Shown here one piece after another: positions 1 through 8,517 of a stretch of DNA of 64,000 nt. Below the pieces are notes generated by a model. It was not told the origin of the DNA and did no database searches. It saw nothing but the letters and a program-made list of their open reading frames with translations. The stretch is taken from positions 118,571-182,570 of the forward strand of contig JADFZJ010000001.1 in the NCBI GenBank assembly GCA_015232555.1, read 5' to 3'. The stretch is from Desulfamplus sp. GTDB taxonomy: Bacteria > Desulfobacterota > Desulfobacteria > Desulfobacterales > Desulfobacteraceae. Position 1 is the first letter of the stretch; each line of letters opens with the position of its first letter. A program made the position numbers and the translations under genes.

Positions 1-1
1 C

Positions 2-871
2 AATACCTACACACCAGATTTAAAGCAGATGGATATTGATTCCTTTGAAGCAATGATGTTACAGGAGGCTTCAAGAAACAAAAAAATCATAACTTTGCTC
101 AATTTTCCCCATAACCCTACAGGATATACAGTATCTGTTGAAGAGGCAAAGAGAATAGCCTCTATTATTATCAGCATTGCTAAAGGTGGAACCAATGTTG
201 TTGTAGGGTGTGATGATGCCTATTTTGGTCTCTTTTTTGAAGATGCGACCATGAAAGAGTCTCTTTTTTCACTACTTGCTGGGGCAGATAAGCGTCTTGT
301 TGCTGTAAAATTGGATGGAGCAACTAAAGAAGATTATGTGTGGGGACTTCGCACTGGTTTTATAACTTATGGAATTGCAACGGCTTCCTGTGCTTCAATT
401 GCAGATTCAGGTTCTGCTGCTGAAAATTCTGCTTTAAGTGACCTTTATCTTGCTTTAGAGAAAAAAACTGCTGGATGTATTCGTGGGTGTGTTTCTAATG
501 TCTCTCATCTGAGTCAATCAATTGTGCTTAAATCCATGGATGATGAACATTATCCTGAATATAAGCAGGAAAAATTTAACTTGCTTAAATCAAGAGCCTT
601 GACCATAAAAGAGGTTTTAAAAGACCCCGTTTATAGTAATGCGTGGGATGTTTATCCATTCAATTCAGGCTATTTTATGTGTATACGGTTGAAAGGCGTT
701 GATGCTGAGAGATTGCGTCTGCACATGCTTAACAATTATGGTATCGGGCTTATATCTATTGGCAGCACTCAAATTAGGGTTGCCTTCTCCTGTCTTGAGC
801 AGGAGCAGGTGAAAGTGCTCTTTGATATGATTCTTCAAGGGATCAACGATTTAAGAGCTGCTTGTTCATAA
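2..871 (+). CDS. PLP-dependent class I/II aminotransferase, C-terminal part
   Basis: The reading frame is open from base 2, so the gene starts before the window; the first ATG at 29 is internal. The visible 289 residues form the large-domain end and small domain of a fold-type I aminotransferase. FPHNPTGY is the substrate/cofactor loop, CDDAYFGLFF carries the Asp that binds the pyridine nitrogen, LDGATKEDYVWGLRTGF holds the likely Schiff-base Lys and phosphate-binding Arg, and the late IRVAF Arg would bind the substrate carboxylate. Substrate is not predictable. The gene stands alone, followed by two degenerate copies of a dispersed repeat. The family is clear; the specific reaction is not. 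Confidence 0.85.
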   Translation, partial: NTYTPDLKQMDIDSFEAMMLQEASRNKKIITLLNFPHNPTGYTVSVEEAKRIASIIISIAKGGTNVVVGCDDAYFGLFFEDATMKESLFSLLAGADKRLVAVKLDGATKEDYVWGLRTGFITYGIATASCASIADSGSAAENSALSDLYLALEKKTAGCIRGCVSNVSHLSQSIVLKSMDDEHYPEYKQEKFNLLKSRALTIKEVLKDPVYSNAWDVYPFNSGYFMCIRLKGVDAERLRLHMLNNYGIGLISIGSTQIRVAFSCLEQEQVKVLFDMILQGINDLRAACS

Positions 872-906
872 TTTTTTTATCATAAATTCTTAATAAAATT
901 ATTTCA

Positions 907-954
907 TTATTCAGGAATGTAAATACAACAATAGTTGCAGCGAAGCTGATTATA
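907..954 (+). repeat. Dispersed repeat family A, copy 1
   Basis: Begins TTATTCAGGAATGTAAAT and ends with the small hairpin core GCAGCGAAGCTG. The same roughly 47-bp unit recurs at 958, 23833, 38236 and 41026, always between genes. The core can form GCAGC-GAA-GCTG(C), like a REP-type hairpin. Confidence 0.6.
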
Positions 955-957
955 TTC

Positions 958-1003
958 TTATTCAGGAATCTCAATCAAACAATAATTGTGGTAAAGCTGT
1001 CTA
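958..1003 (+). repeat. Dispersed repeat family A, copy 2 (degenerate)
   Basis: A tandem neighbour of copy 1, also starting TTATTCAGGAAT and keeping the AACAATAATTG block. The hairpin core has decayed to GTGGTAAAGCTG, so it no longer pairs well. The two copies are 51 bp apart start to start. Confidence 0.5.
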
Positions 1004-1008
1004 TGTTC

Positions 1009-1833
1009 TTAATCATAATTTACACTTGTTAAAAAAAGACCCCTTGCTGGAGCAGTTGCACCAGCAAGGTCTCTATTCTTCACCTCCAAAATATATCTGA
1101 AATCATTTGGTGTTATTTTTGATAATCCAGCCATAACTAATGTTCCTACAATATTTCTGACCATAAACCGTAAAAAACCATTGCCTTCTATTTTAAACAG
1201 AACTATTTTTTCCATTGACCTTCCTATAAAAGGTAATCTGTGTGGATATAATGCTAATATATCCGAAGATGTCTGAAATGGAGAGATTGCAATATTACCA
1301 ATATAATCTATATCAGCACTGTATATGGTTCTTATTGTGTGCGATCTTGGACTTCCGCTTGCCTCAAATGATTTGAAATCGTGCTCACCTGTCAACATCT
1401 CACAGCACTGCTTCATTATGTCAATATTAAGTGGTGCTTTGATGTACCAGATATAATCTTTTCCTAATACCCAGGGAATTGTGCTGTTTAAAATATAGTA
1501 GTGGTACTCTTTGGAGAGTGAACTGTAACGGGCATGAAAATCAGAGGAAACAATATTGCATGATTTGATAACAATAGGAGTTTTTATTATGCTATTCACC
1601 CCTTTGAGTAGATTGTCAGAGCTGATATTTGTATTGGCATGAAAATTTGCAACCTGTCCCAAAGCGTGAACACCTGAATCAGTTCTACCAGAACCAATTA
1701 CTTTAACCTGTTGATTTAAAATCACAGAGATTGCTTTTTGAAGCTCCCCTTGAACTGTGATGCCATTTTTCTGAACCTGCCAGCCAGCAAAATTGGTACC
1801 ATCGTATTCCACGACAATTTTGAAATTTTTCAT
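1009..1833 (-). CDS. truA: tRNA pseudouridine(38-40) synthase TruA
   Basis: Isomerises uridines 38-40 in the anticodon arm of many tRNAs. The GSGRTDSGVHA motif near residue 50 contains the catalytic Asp. The N-terminus FKIVVEYDGTNFAGWQ and the C-terminal APARGLFL motif are typical, and about 274 residues is normal length. I chose the ATG at 1833 (MKNFKIVVEYDG) because it matches the family start; an ATG four codons upstream (1845) is equally open and neither has a strong ribosome site. The last 60 bases also encode a Rho-independent terminator. Confidence 0.93.
   Translation of the reverse strand: MKNFKIVVEYDGTNFAGWQVQKNGITVQGELQKAISVILNQQVKVIGSGRTDSGVHALGQVANFHANTNISSDNLLKGVNSIIKTPIVIKSCNIVSSDFHARYSSLSKEYHYYILNSTIPWVLGKDYIWYIKAPLNIDIMKQCCEMLTGEHDFKSFEASGSPRSHTIRTIYSADIDYIGNIAISPFQTSSDILALYPHRLPFIGRSMEKIVLFKIEGNGFLRFMVRNIVGTLVMAGLSKITPNDFRYILEVKNRDLAGATAPARGLFLTSVNYD
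1031..1072 (-). terminator. Rho-independent terminator inside the 3' coding end of truA
   Basis: Read on the minus strand, AGACCTTGCTGG and CCAGCAAGGGGTCT form a stem of about 12 pairs around a 10-base loop. A run of seven T follows at once (AAAAAAA at 1031-1037 on the plus strand). The whole structure precedes the truA stop by about 20 bases, so it is built from codons of the conserved C-terminus. Confidence 0.8.
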
Positions 1834-1972
1834 TATAAGGCTCATGGGGTATTGTGATTATTGATTGATATATTTTTGTTATTCATGTTAAAAATATATA
1901 TCAGCCATACTGATTATAATAGATTTAAGAAGAGTCAACTTTGTATATAACACAAATAAGGAGAAAAATATC

Positions 1973-2524
1973 ATGTTTTCAAAGGACAATACAGTATTAC
2001 TTCTGATTGATGTTCAAGGACGACTTGCCCAGTTAATGCACAACAAAGAGGAGCTGTTTGACGCTCTTCAGACATTGATTAAAGCGATGTCAATTTTAGA
2101 AGTGCCTGTGATATGGGTTGAACAGATTCCTGAAAAATTAGGTGCTACCATTCCTGAAGTGGCAACACTGATGCAGGAGCTTATGCCTGATGTAAAGCCT
2201 GTTCCTAAAAAATCATTCAGTTGTTGTGGTAATGAGAAATTTATGAAGCAATTTAAAACTATTAACCGAAAACAGGTGCTTGTAGTTGGTATTGAAACAC
2301 ATATATGTGTATATCAAACATCTTTGGAGTTGCTGAATGCAGGATATGAAGTTCAGGTAGTTACAGACTGCGTATCATCAAGAAAAAAAGAGAACAAAGC
2401 TATTGGAATCAAACGTATTGTTCAGGCGGGTGGGGCTGAGACCAGTGTTGAAATGATTATCTTTGAACTGATGAAATCGGCTGAAGGTGATGCGTTTAAA
2501 AAAATGGTTAAGGTTGTAAAATAA
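1973..2524 (+). CDS. Isochorismatase-family cysteine hydrolase
   Basis: A 183-residue protein of the isochorismatase/nicotinamidase fold. The family's Asp-Lys-Cys triad is visible: Asp in LLLIDVQGRLAQ (residue 13), Lys in the VPKKSFSC stretch, and Cys in VGIETHICVYQT. It resembles the YcaC-like hydrolases, whose physiological substrates are mostly unknown. An AAGGAGAAAAATATC ribosome site precedes the ATG. It stands alone and is followed by a perfect 9-bp hairpin. The family is secure; the substrate is unknown. Confidence 0.85.
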   Translation: MFSKDNTVLLLIDVQGRLAQLMHNKEELFDALQTLIKAMSILEVPVIWVEQIPEKLGATIPEVATLMQELMPDVKPVPKKSFSCCGNEKFMKQFKTINRKQVLVVGIETHICVYQTSLELLNAGYEVQVVTDCVSSRKKENKAIGIKRIVQAGGAETSVEMIIFELMKSAEGDAFKKMVKVVK

Positions 2525-2561
2525 GACTGACGATATTATATTAAGATATCATCTGTTGATA

Positions 2562-2584
2562 TTCCTCTGAATTAGTCAGAGGAA
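2562..2584 (+). terminator. Hairpin after the cysteine hydrolase
   Basis: TTCCTCTGA and TCAGAGGAA form a perfect 9-bp stem with an ATTAG loop between two co-oriented genes. Only a weak T tract follows (GTGTTTT), so it may be a poor terminator or an mRNA-stabilising hairpin. Confidence 0.45.
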
Positions 2585-2615
2585 GGGTGTTTTAAACTGG
2601 CTGAAAGGAGGAGTT

Positions 2616-2960
2616 ATGGTATCTTCTATTAATAGCAGTGCTCAGGCACTAAAAGCATTTGGTACAGCAACGGCTGTCACTGCAAATAATGTTGCAAACG
2701 TTATGTCAGACAACTTTAAAAGCAGCAGAGCAGTGATGAATGAAGGAAGTGACGGAGGGGTTAAGGTCTCATTAAGCATGAATTCATCACAGGGACCTCT
2801 TGTTACACAGAGCAACGGAGCCACAAAGGAGCTTTCCAACACTGATCTTGCCACTGAAATTACAAGCATGATCAACTATCAGTCAGGTTATGGTGCCAAC
2901 ATAAAATCAATTCAAGCTGCTGATGAGATGAAAGGCACTATTATAAACATGATGGCGTAA
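2616..2960 (+). CDS. Flagellar basal-body rod-like small protein
   Basis: A 114-residue protein preceded by a strong GGAGGAG ribosome site. The N-terminal half has the rod/hook family pattern of a small-residue helix followed by TANNVANVMSDNFKSSRA, close to the ANNIANxxTxGFK motif of FlgB/FlgC/FlgF/FlgG. The C-terminus (TDLATEITSMINYQSGYGAN) resembles the matching C-terminal helix motif. It is much shorter than FlgG and slightly shorter than FlgC, and no other flagellar gene lies nearby, so it is an orphan paralogue. Its role in a flagellum is inferred from the motifs only. Confidence 0.75.
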   Translation: MVSSINSSAQALKAFGTATAVTANNVANVMSDNFKSSRAVMNEGSDGGVKVSLSMNSSQGPLVTQSNGATKELSNTDLATEITSMINYQSGYGANIKSIQAADEMKGTIINMMA

Positions 2961-3023
2961 ACAATAAACTGCCCGCAGCAAGTTAGGGTGAAGTTATACC
3001 ACAAAAATGATTAGATGACAGTA

Positions 3024-3857
3024 TTATATGACTCTTTGATTGCAGGTAAAAACATACAACCCCTTGTCTCTGACATCGGCAAGGGTCATTCCAAGACGTT
3101 CTCCCAATTCACATGCCAGTGCTGTAGGTCTTGACATGCTTATCACAATTTCAATACCGGCTCTGGCACATTTTTGGATCATCTCATAACTTGCCCTTGA
3201 GGATATCAAAGCAATAGATGCGTGATTCAACTTCCCTTCAAGAAAAAGTTTCCCGATAGCCTTGTCCAATGCGTTATGTCTGCCTGCATCTTCTGCACTG
3301 GAGAGTATCTCACGGTGACGGTTAAATATCGCCGCACCATGAGATGAACTACATCTTTTTCTCAAATGTTGAATATGGTCCATACTGCTGACAAGCTCCA
3401 TAATCTGCTCAAATGATATTGTAATAGATTTTTGAACAGGCTTTAGAATTTCTGTCAGATCATCAATTATTTCACGTCCGCAGATACCACAACTTGTCTG
3501 GCTTACATATCCTTTTTTCTCAAGTAGGTGAGATACCTTGCAAATCCGCTCTTTAGAGAGCATCACAGCAGCCACATTAGAGTCTTGTCCGTCACACAGG
3601 GCAATATCTGATATATCATCCAATTTATCAATAATCCCCTCTGCAAGGCAAAAACCAGCAGCATGGGCACGCTCTTCTCCAGGGGTTCTCATAATCACGC
3701 TGTATGTTTTTCCCTGGACATTTATAGATAATGGCTCTTCTTCTAATAGCTCAAGAGTATTTTCCTTGGTTATTCCAGGAAGGTAGTATTGCACAATCCT
3801 CTGTTTAAGCTGCTTTTCAATGTCTGGTTGCATATCAATGTTAGGGTTAATGTTCAA
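3024..3857 (-). CDS. fdhD: Formate dehydrogenase sulfurtransferase FdhD
   Basis: FdhD passes sulfur from a cysteine desulfurase to the molybdenum/tungsten-bis-MGD cofactor of formate dehydrogenase. The QTSCGICGRE motif near residue 120 carries the two functional cysteines, and the C-terminal half with SSRASYEMIQKCARAGI and SRPTALACELGERLG is typical. The length (277) is normal. The start overlaps the end of the upstream MATE gene by 11 bases, so the two are probably co-transcribed. No formate dehydrogenase lies in the window. Confidence 0.93.
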   Translation of the reverse strand: MNINPNIDMQPDIEKQLKQRIVQYYLPGITKENTLELLEEEPLSINVQGKTYSVIMRTPGEERAHAAGFCLAEGIIDKLDDISDIALCDGQDSNVAAVMLSKERICKVSHLLEKKGYVSQTSCGICGREIIDDLTEILKPVQKSITISFEQIMELVSSMDHIQHLRKRCSSSHGAAIFNRHREILSSAEDAGRHNALDKAIGKLFLEGKLNHASIALISSRASYEMIQKCARAGIEIVISMSRPTALACELGERLGMTLADVRDKGLYVFTCNQRVI

Positions 3858-5217
3858 GAATTGCTATCTCCTTCCATTTACCATTATTATATCTTCTTAT
3901 AACGATGATAAATAAAACAATCAGGTATGCTGTAATACATGACCATGCAAAATAGATTCCCATGCCAAAATTGTTCATGCCAAACCAGAGCGGTATAAAC
4001 AGACAAATAATACTCACACTGATAATGCTTAACATTATGAATTGAGAATCTCCAGCACCTTTCAAGACTCCTGTGTATATAATAATCAGAGCATCAAATA
4101 AAAGATAAAGCGAAACAAATTTCATCAAAGTTCTGCCCATTGCAATCAGTGGCTCTTTTTCCGCTAATGGCAGACTATCTGATAAAAAGATCTCAATAAG
4201 GGGATCTGGTTTGAAAAAAAATATCAAAATCAGACAGAAAACATATACAAATGCAATATGAACCGTTGATTTAGCAGCTATAACAGCATCATCAGGTCTC
4301 TTTTTTCCCATTGCTTGCCCTACAAGCGTGCTCACACCAACCGAAAAGCCCCACATCGGCATATAGGAGAGTCCATTTATTGAGAGCACAAGGTTTGTAA
4401 CTGCAAGCTCTGTTCTGCCAAGCCGTCCAATCATTAGAATAAAAAAGGTAAAGACCAAAATATCAAGAAATAACTGGACACCACCCGGAACTCCGTATTT
4501 CATCAAACGCATGAAAAGCTCAGGATTAAATGCCCGTTTATCAAAAACATGAAACTTTTCGTTGTTTCGTTTGGTGAATATTAAAATTGCAAATATGGAT
4601 GTAATAAAAATCCAAGAGCTTACAGTTGCAACTGCTGCCCCTTTGATGCCAAGCTCTGGAAATCCCCATTTCCCATTGATAAGAGCATAATCAAGGGGAA
4701 TGTTAAAGAGCGTTCCTGCTATATGGACAAACATAACTATACGGGTAAGCCCTCTGCCTGAATAGAAAGAGGATAGAGTTGCACCTGTAAGGCTTACTCC
4801 TGCACCAAGACAGAGAATACGAAAATATGGCACTTCAAGCTGCTGTATATGAGGGTCATGACCTATCATAGCAAATATAGGAACTGCAAATATTGCAAGC
4901 ATAGACATAAAAATTGTCCCTAATATGGCAAAATATATCCCCTGCCACAAAGATGCCCCAACGCCTTCTTTATTGCCAGAACCAGTATATTGGGCAATAA
5001 ATACATTAACATATCCTGCTACACCTAAGAAAAAGGAGGCAAAGAGAAATGAGGTGATGCCTGCCGGCGTTGCTGCTGCTAAAGCCTCTAAGGAGTGGTT
5101 CCCTAAAAAGACACGATCCGTAAACTCCATGATAGTTGTAGAACCCATGCTCAATACTAAAGGAAGGCTTACGTGTATAACTCTGCTGTAATTTTTGAAA
5201 TCAAATTTGTAATGCAT
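3847..5217 (-). CDS. MATE-family multidrug/Na+ antiporter
   Basis: A 456-residue membrane protein with about twelve hydrophobic segments in two related halves, as expected for MATE efflux pumps (for example SLPLVLSMGSTTIMEFTDR at the N-terminus and MWGFSVGVSTLVGQAMG in the second half). These export cationic drugs or metabolites using Na+ or H+ gradients. It sits between ygiQ (4 bases upstream) and fdhD (overlapping), in one minus-strand transcription unit. The substrate is unknown. Confidence 0.9.
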   Translation of the reverse strand: MHYKFDFKNYSRVIHVSLPLVLSMGSTTIMEFTDRVFLGNHSLEALAAATPAGITSFLFASFFLGVAGYVNVFIAQYTGSGNKEGVGASLWQGIYFAILGTIFMSMLAIFAVPIFAMIGHDPHIQQLEVPYFRILCLGAGVSLTGATLSSFYSGRGLTRIVMFVHIAGTLFNIPLDYALINGKWGFPELGIKGAAVATVSSWIFITSIFAILIFTKRNNEKFHVFDKRAFNPELFMRLMKYGVPGGVQLFLDILVFTFFILMIGRLGRTELAVTNLVLSINGLSYMPMWGFSVGVSTLVGQAMGKKRPDDAVIAAKSTVHIAFVYVFCLILIFFFKPDPLIEIFLSDSLPLAEKEPLIAMGRTLMKFVSLYLLFDALIIIYTGVLKGAGDSQFIMLSIISVSIICLFIPLWFGMNNFGMGIYFAWSCITAYLIVLFIIVIRRYNNGKWKEIAILEH

Positions 5218-5221
5218 CTAT

Positions 5222-7246
5222 TTATTTCTTTATCTTCTGCTTTGTTGAATTGCGTTTTATGATGAGCGAATGATCTCCTTGTCTTTTGGTCTCTCCTCTT
5301 ACAATTGCTCTGTTTTCTGATTCAGATATATGCTTTTGGGTTATCACATTTTTTTGCTTTTCTTTTGCTTTAATATTGTTTTCAACAAAAAGTTGTTCAC
5401 CTGTAAAGGGGCATTTTTGTGTGTAATACATCAGAGTTGAATAGCTTGAAGGAGTTGGTGTGAATATCTGAATCTGTTCAGGGGTTATGTGGAGTTGTTC
5501 ACGTGCAAATTTTTTAAGTTGTTCCATATCATCAAGTGTGCAGCCAGGGTGATCAGCCATAAGATAATAGGTCAAAAACTGCCTCTTATCAAATGTTTGA
5601 GAGAGTTCGTCAAATCTTTTTTTAAACTCCAGCAGGCATGAGTTAACAAATGGATGAGAGTTTGTATGAGAGTCTCTTATTTTATTTTTATTTCTCATTG
5701 TATCAGCCATTACATTAGAGTTATCAAGCAGAGCAGGTTTGTCTGATTTACCCATAAGTTCAAGCAGATGAGGCTGAGTATGTTCTGGTGCTACTTTTAA
5801 CTGTCCTGAAACGTGATCTTTTACAATAGATTCAAGATATTTATTACCATGTTTTTTATCCGCAAAAATAAGATCATATCTTATACCTGAAGCCACAAAA
5901 ACTTTTCTGACGCCTTTAATCTGCCTGATTTTTTTCAAAAGTTCTATCTGATTTGAGTGATCAGGCTTTAAATTTTTGCAGATATTAGGAAACATACAGC
6001 GTTTGTCCTGACAAGCTCCATGTTTGAGTTTTTTTTCGCATTCAAATCCATACATGTTTGCAGTGGGACCGCCTACATCAGAGATTATCCCCTTAAAATC
6101 AGGGTGTTGGGTTAATTTATTGATCTCATTGATGATAGACTCCTCACTTCTCCATCTGACAGTTCTGCCTTCATGCAAAGCAATTGAGCAAAAATTGCAC
6201 TCTCCGTAACAGCCTCTATGAGTTGATATCGAAAACTGAATCGTATCAAGAGCTGCTACTTTGCCTGACTGTTTGTAATATGGATGAACATCTCGTTCAA
6301 ACTCAAGGGCTGAAATCTCATCCATGCCTTGAGTATCAGGGTAAAACGCAGGCGGATTTTGGACAAGATATCTTGAATCCTGTTGCTGCACCAATCCATG
6401 AGCGGTTAAAGGGTCGTTGTTCTTATAAAAGGTGTGGAAACTTTCGGCAAATTTATCTTTATCTTGTTTTACAATCTCATAAGAAGGAAGGGGGATATAT
6501 TTGAAAGGCGGTTTAGAATGGTAAATGTCAGATGGAAAATCATGTTTTGATATAATCTCACCTGAAGGACAATTATCATTTGATAGCAAATTATCTGGGA
6601 GCTGGGGCACTTTTGAAATATAGCAAAGCCCTCTTATTTTATGAATTTGGGATATCTTTTTTTCAGCCTCATTATCTTTAGGGGTATTAAAAGCACCTTT
6701 GAGAACATTTGCAAGCTGAATTACCGCAGATTCTCCCATACCATAAATAAGATAATCAGCCTTTGCATCAAATAAAATTGAACGCCTGACGCTGTCTGAC
6801 CAGAAATCATAGTGGCAGATTCGTCTTAAACTTGCCTCAATTCCGCCAAGCACAATAGGAGAAGTGTTCTTGAAATAGCGTTTGACAAGATTGGCGTAAG
6901 CAATCACTGCCCTGTCAGGTCGTCTGTTGTTGATACCTCCTGGAGTGTAATCATCGCTTTTCCGTCTTTTTTTAAGGGCTGTGTAGTTAGAAACCATTGA
7001 ATCGACAGCCCCAGAGCTGATTCCCCAAAAAAGAGAAGGCTCTCCCAATCTTGTTATATCTTTGTCAGAGTCTATATCAGGCTGTGCAATAATTCCAACC
7101 TTAAATCCATTTTTCACAAGCGTCTTGCCGATAACAGCAACACCTGTTGATGGAGAGTCAATGTAAGCATCGCCTGTTACAAGGATAACATCAAGGGATT
7201 GCCAGCCAAGAATTGAAAGCTCTTTTGTGGTAGTGGGGAGAAACAT
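5222..7246 (-). CDS. ygiQ: YgiQ-family radical SAM protein
   Basis: A 674-residue protein. The radical SAM cluster motif is CYGECNFCSIALHEGR (C-x3-C-x2-C) near residue 345. It follows a long N-terminal region with LGGIEASLRRICHYDFW and IYGMGESA, both characteristic of the UPF0313/YgiQ family. The tail is basic (KRNSTKQKIKK). It would make a 5'-deoxyadenosyl radical; the family's reaction is not established. Its start overlaps the stop of the upstream YjgA-like gene by one base. Confidence 0.9.
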   Translation of the reverse strand: MFLPTTTKELSILGWQSLDVILVTGDAYIDSPSTGVAVIGKTLVKNGFKVGIIAQPDIDSDKDITRLGEPSLFWGISSGAVDSMVSNYTALKKRRKSDDYTPGGINNRRPDRAVIAYANLVKRYFKNTSPIVLGGIEASLRRICHYDFWSDSVRRSILFDAKADYLIYGMGESAVIQLANVLKGAFNTPKDNEAEKKISQIHKIRGLCYISKVPQLPDNLLSNDNCPSGEIISKHDFPSDIYHSKPPFKYIPLPSYEIVKQDKDKFAESFHTFYKNNDPLTAHGLVQQQDSRYLVQNPPAFYPDTQGMDEISALEFERDVHPYYKQSGKVAALDTIQFSISTHRGCYGECNFCSIALHEGRTVRWRSEESIINEINKLTQHPDFKGIISDVGGPTANMYGFECEKKLKHGACQDKRCMFPNICKNLKPDHSNQIELLKKIRQIKGVRKVFVASGIRYDLIFADKKHGNKYLESIVKDHVSGQLKVAPEHTQPHLLELMGKSDKPALLDNSNVMADTMRNKNKIRDSHTNSHPFVNSCLLEFKKRFDELSQTFDKRQFLTYYLMADHPGCTLDDMEQLKKFAREQLHITPEQIQIFTPTPSSYSTLMYYTQKCPFTGEQLFVENNIKAKEKQKNVITQKHISESENRAIVRGETKRQGDHSLIIKRNSTKQKIKK

Positions 7247-7566
7247 CAGGATTTGTTTAGATGGGACATTTTTTCCATTATAGAGGTCAGAGAGGTGATA
7301 TCAACTTCTCTCATAATTACACCAATATATTGCAACTGCCGTTTCCTTGCTCCATGCTTTGTAAGGGTTCTTGCAATTGATAATGCTTTTTTAAGCTCAG
7401 AGGAGATGTCTAATCTATTGACCTCGGTTTCTGCCATATCAACAAGGAACTCTCCAAGTTTCTGAAGATTTTCAGCAGCTTTTTTCTTCTGAGTTCTGCT
7501 TGGTTTTTCCTCTTGTTGCTCCCAATCTGACTCCTGATAAGCCTCTTCTTTTTTTGATTTTCGCAT
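7246..7566 (-). CDS. YjgA/DarP-like ribosome-associated protein (DUF615)
   Basis: A 106-residue, highly charged protein. PSRTQKKKAAENLQKLGEFLV and the later ARKRQLQYIGVIMREVD match the family pattern of E. coli YjgA (DarP), a 50S-subunit assembly factor. It is shorter than the E. coli protein (about 180 residues) because it ends after the second helix region. It is translationally coupled to ygiQ (1-base overlap). Assignment is from recognisable motifs; the function is by family. Confidence 0.75.
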   Translation of the reverse strand: MRKSKKEEAYQESDWEQQEEKPSRTQKKKAAENLQKLGEFLVDMAETEVNRLDISSELKKALSIARTLTKHGARKRQLQYIGVIMREVDITSLTSIMEKMSHLNKS

Positions 7567-7615
7567 CTTTATAATATCTTCATTTGATTAGAAATATTAT
7601 CCTAATATAATTAGG

Positions 7616-8461
7616 CTATTCTATCTGATTAGAGTTATGCCATCTGACCACATTTTTATATGGTATTGTTCCGCCAAATATATCAAGAGCACTCCCGATT
7701 GTAAGATCAACACGATTTGAGCCGATATTTTTGACAAGATCAAGGTCAGAATAAGATTTTACGCCACCTGCGTAAGTTACCTGTATTGGTGAATATCTGC
7801 CAAGCAGCTCAACAAGATCAGACTGGACACCGCCCATTTTCCCTTCAACGTCAACTCCATGCACAAGAAATTCATCGCAATAGTCAGAAAACTGCTCAAG
7901 ACTCTTTTGAGTTACAGCGACTTGAGTAAATTTTTGCCATCTATCAGTTACAATCCAAAATTTATCATCTCTTTTGCGGCAGCTTAAATCAAGGACAAGA
8001 TTTTTTTTACCAACCTTTTTCAATAAAAGTTTAAGTTTGTCCATATCAATGTTGCCGCCTGAAAAGACAAAAGATGTCACAATTACATGGCTTGCACCCG
8101 CGTTAAGGTAAATTGAAGCGTTCTCGGGCGTTATTCCACCACCAAACTGCAAACCTTCAGGAAATGCTCTGAGTGCAGAGATAACAGAATCATGGTTGTC
8201 AGCTCCAAGCGAAATGACATGACCCCCGTAAATTCTATCGTTTTTGTATAGCTCTGCAAAATATGAAGAGTCTTGGCTGCTCTCAAAATTGGTGATAGTG
8301 GTATGTAACTTTATAATTTCTGCACCACAAAAGTCATCATCCGCAACATCTTGACGCACTGTTGTAGTATCTGTAAAATCGTTTGGTGTGTCTTGCAATG
8401 TTCCACCAACAATCTGGACAACTTTACCATTTTTTATATCAATACATGGTCTGAATTTCAT
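7616..8461 (-). CDS. hisA: ProFAR isomerase HisA, eukaryotic (HIS6) type
   Basis: Histidine biosynthesis step 4, an Amadori isomerisation on a TIM barrel. The sequence follows the yeast/plant HIS6 subfamily, not ordinary bacterial HisA: RPCIDIKNGKVVQIVGGTL at the N-terminus, LDLSCRK in the middle, EFLVHGVDVEGKMGG, TYAGGVKS and VDLTIGSALDIFGG near the end. About 281 residues is longer than bacterial HisA (about 245). I chose the ATG at 8461; a GTG at 8479 is also open but lacks a better ribosome site. No other his genes are present. Confidence 0.88.
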   Translation of the reverse strand: MKFRPCIDIKNGKVVQIVGGTLQDTPNDFTDTTTVRQDVADDDFCGAEIIKLHTTITNFESSQDSSYFAELYKNDRIYGGHVISLGADNHDSVISALRAFPEGLQFGGGITPENASIYLNAGASHVIVTSFVFSGGNIDMDKLKLLLKKVGKKNLVLDLSCRKRDDKFWIVTDRWQKFTQVAVTQKSLEQFSDYCDEFLVHGVDVEGKMGGVQSDLVELLGRYSPIQVTYAGGVKSYSDLDLVKNIGSNRVDLTIGSALDIFGGTIPYKNVVRWHNSNQIE

Positions 8462-8517
8462 AATTTTCTGACTTTTCACTAAATTTATTTAAAAGCTCAA
8501 AAATAGTAATGATTTAA

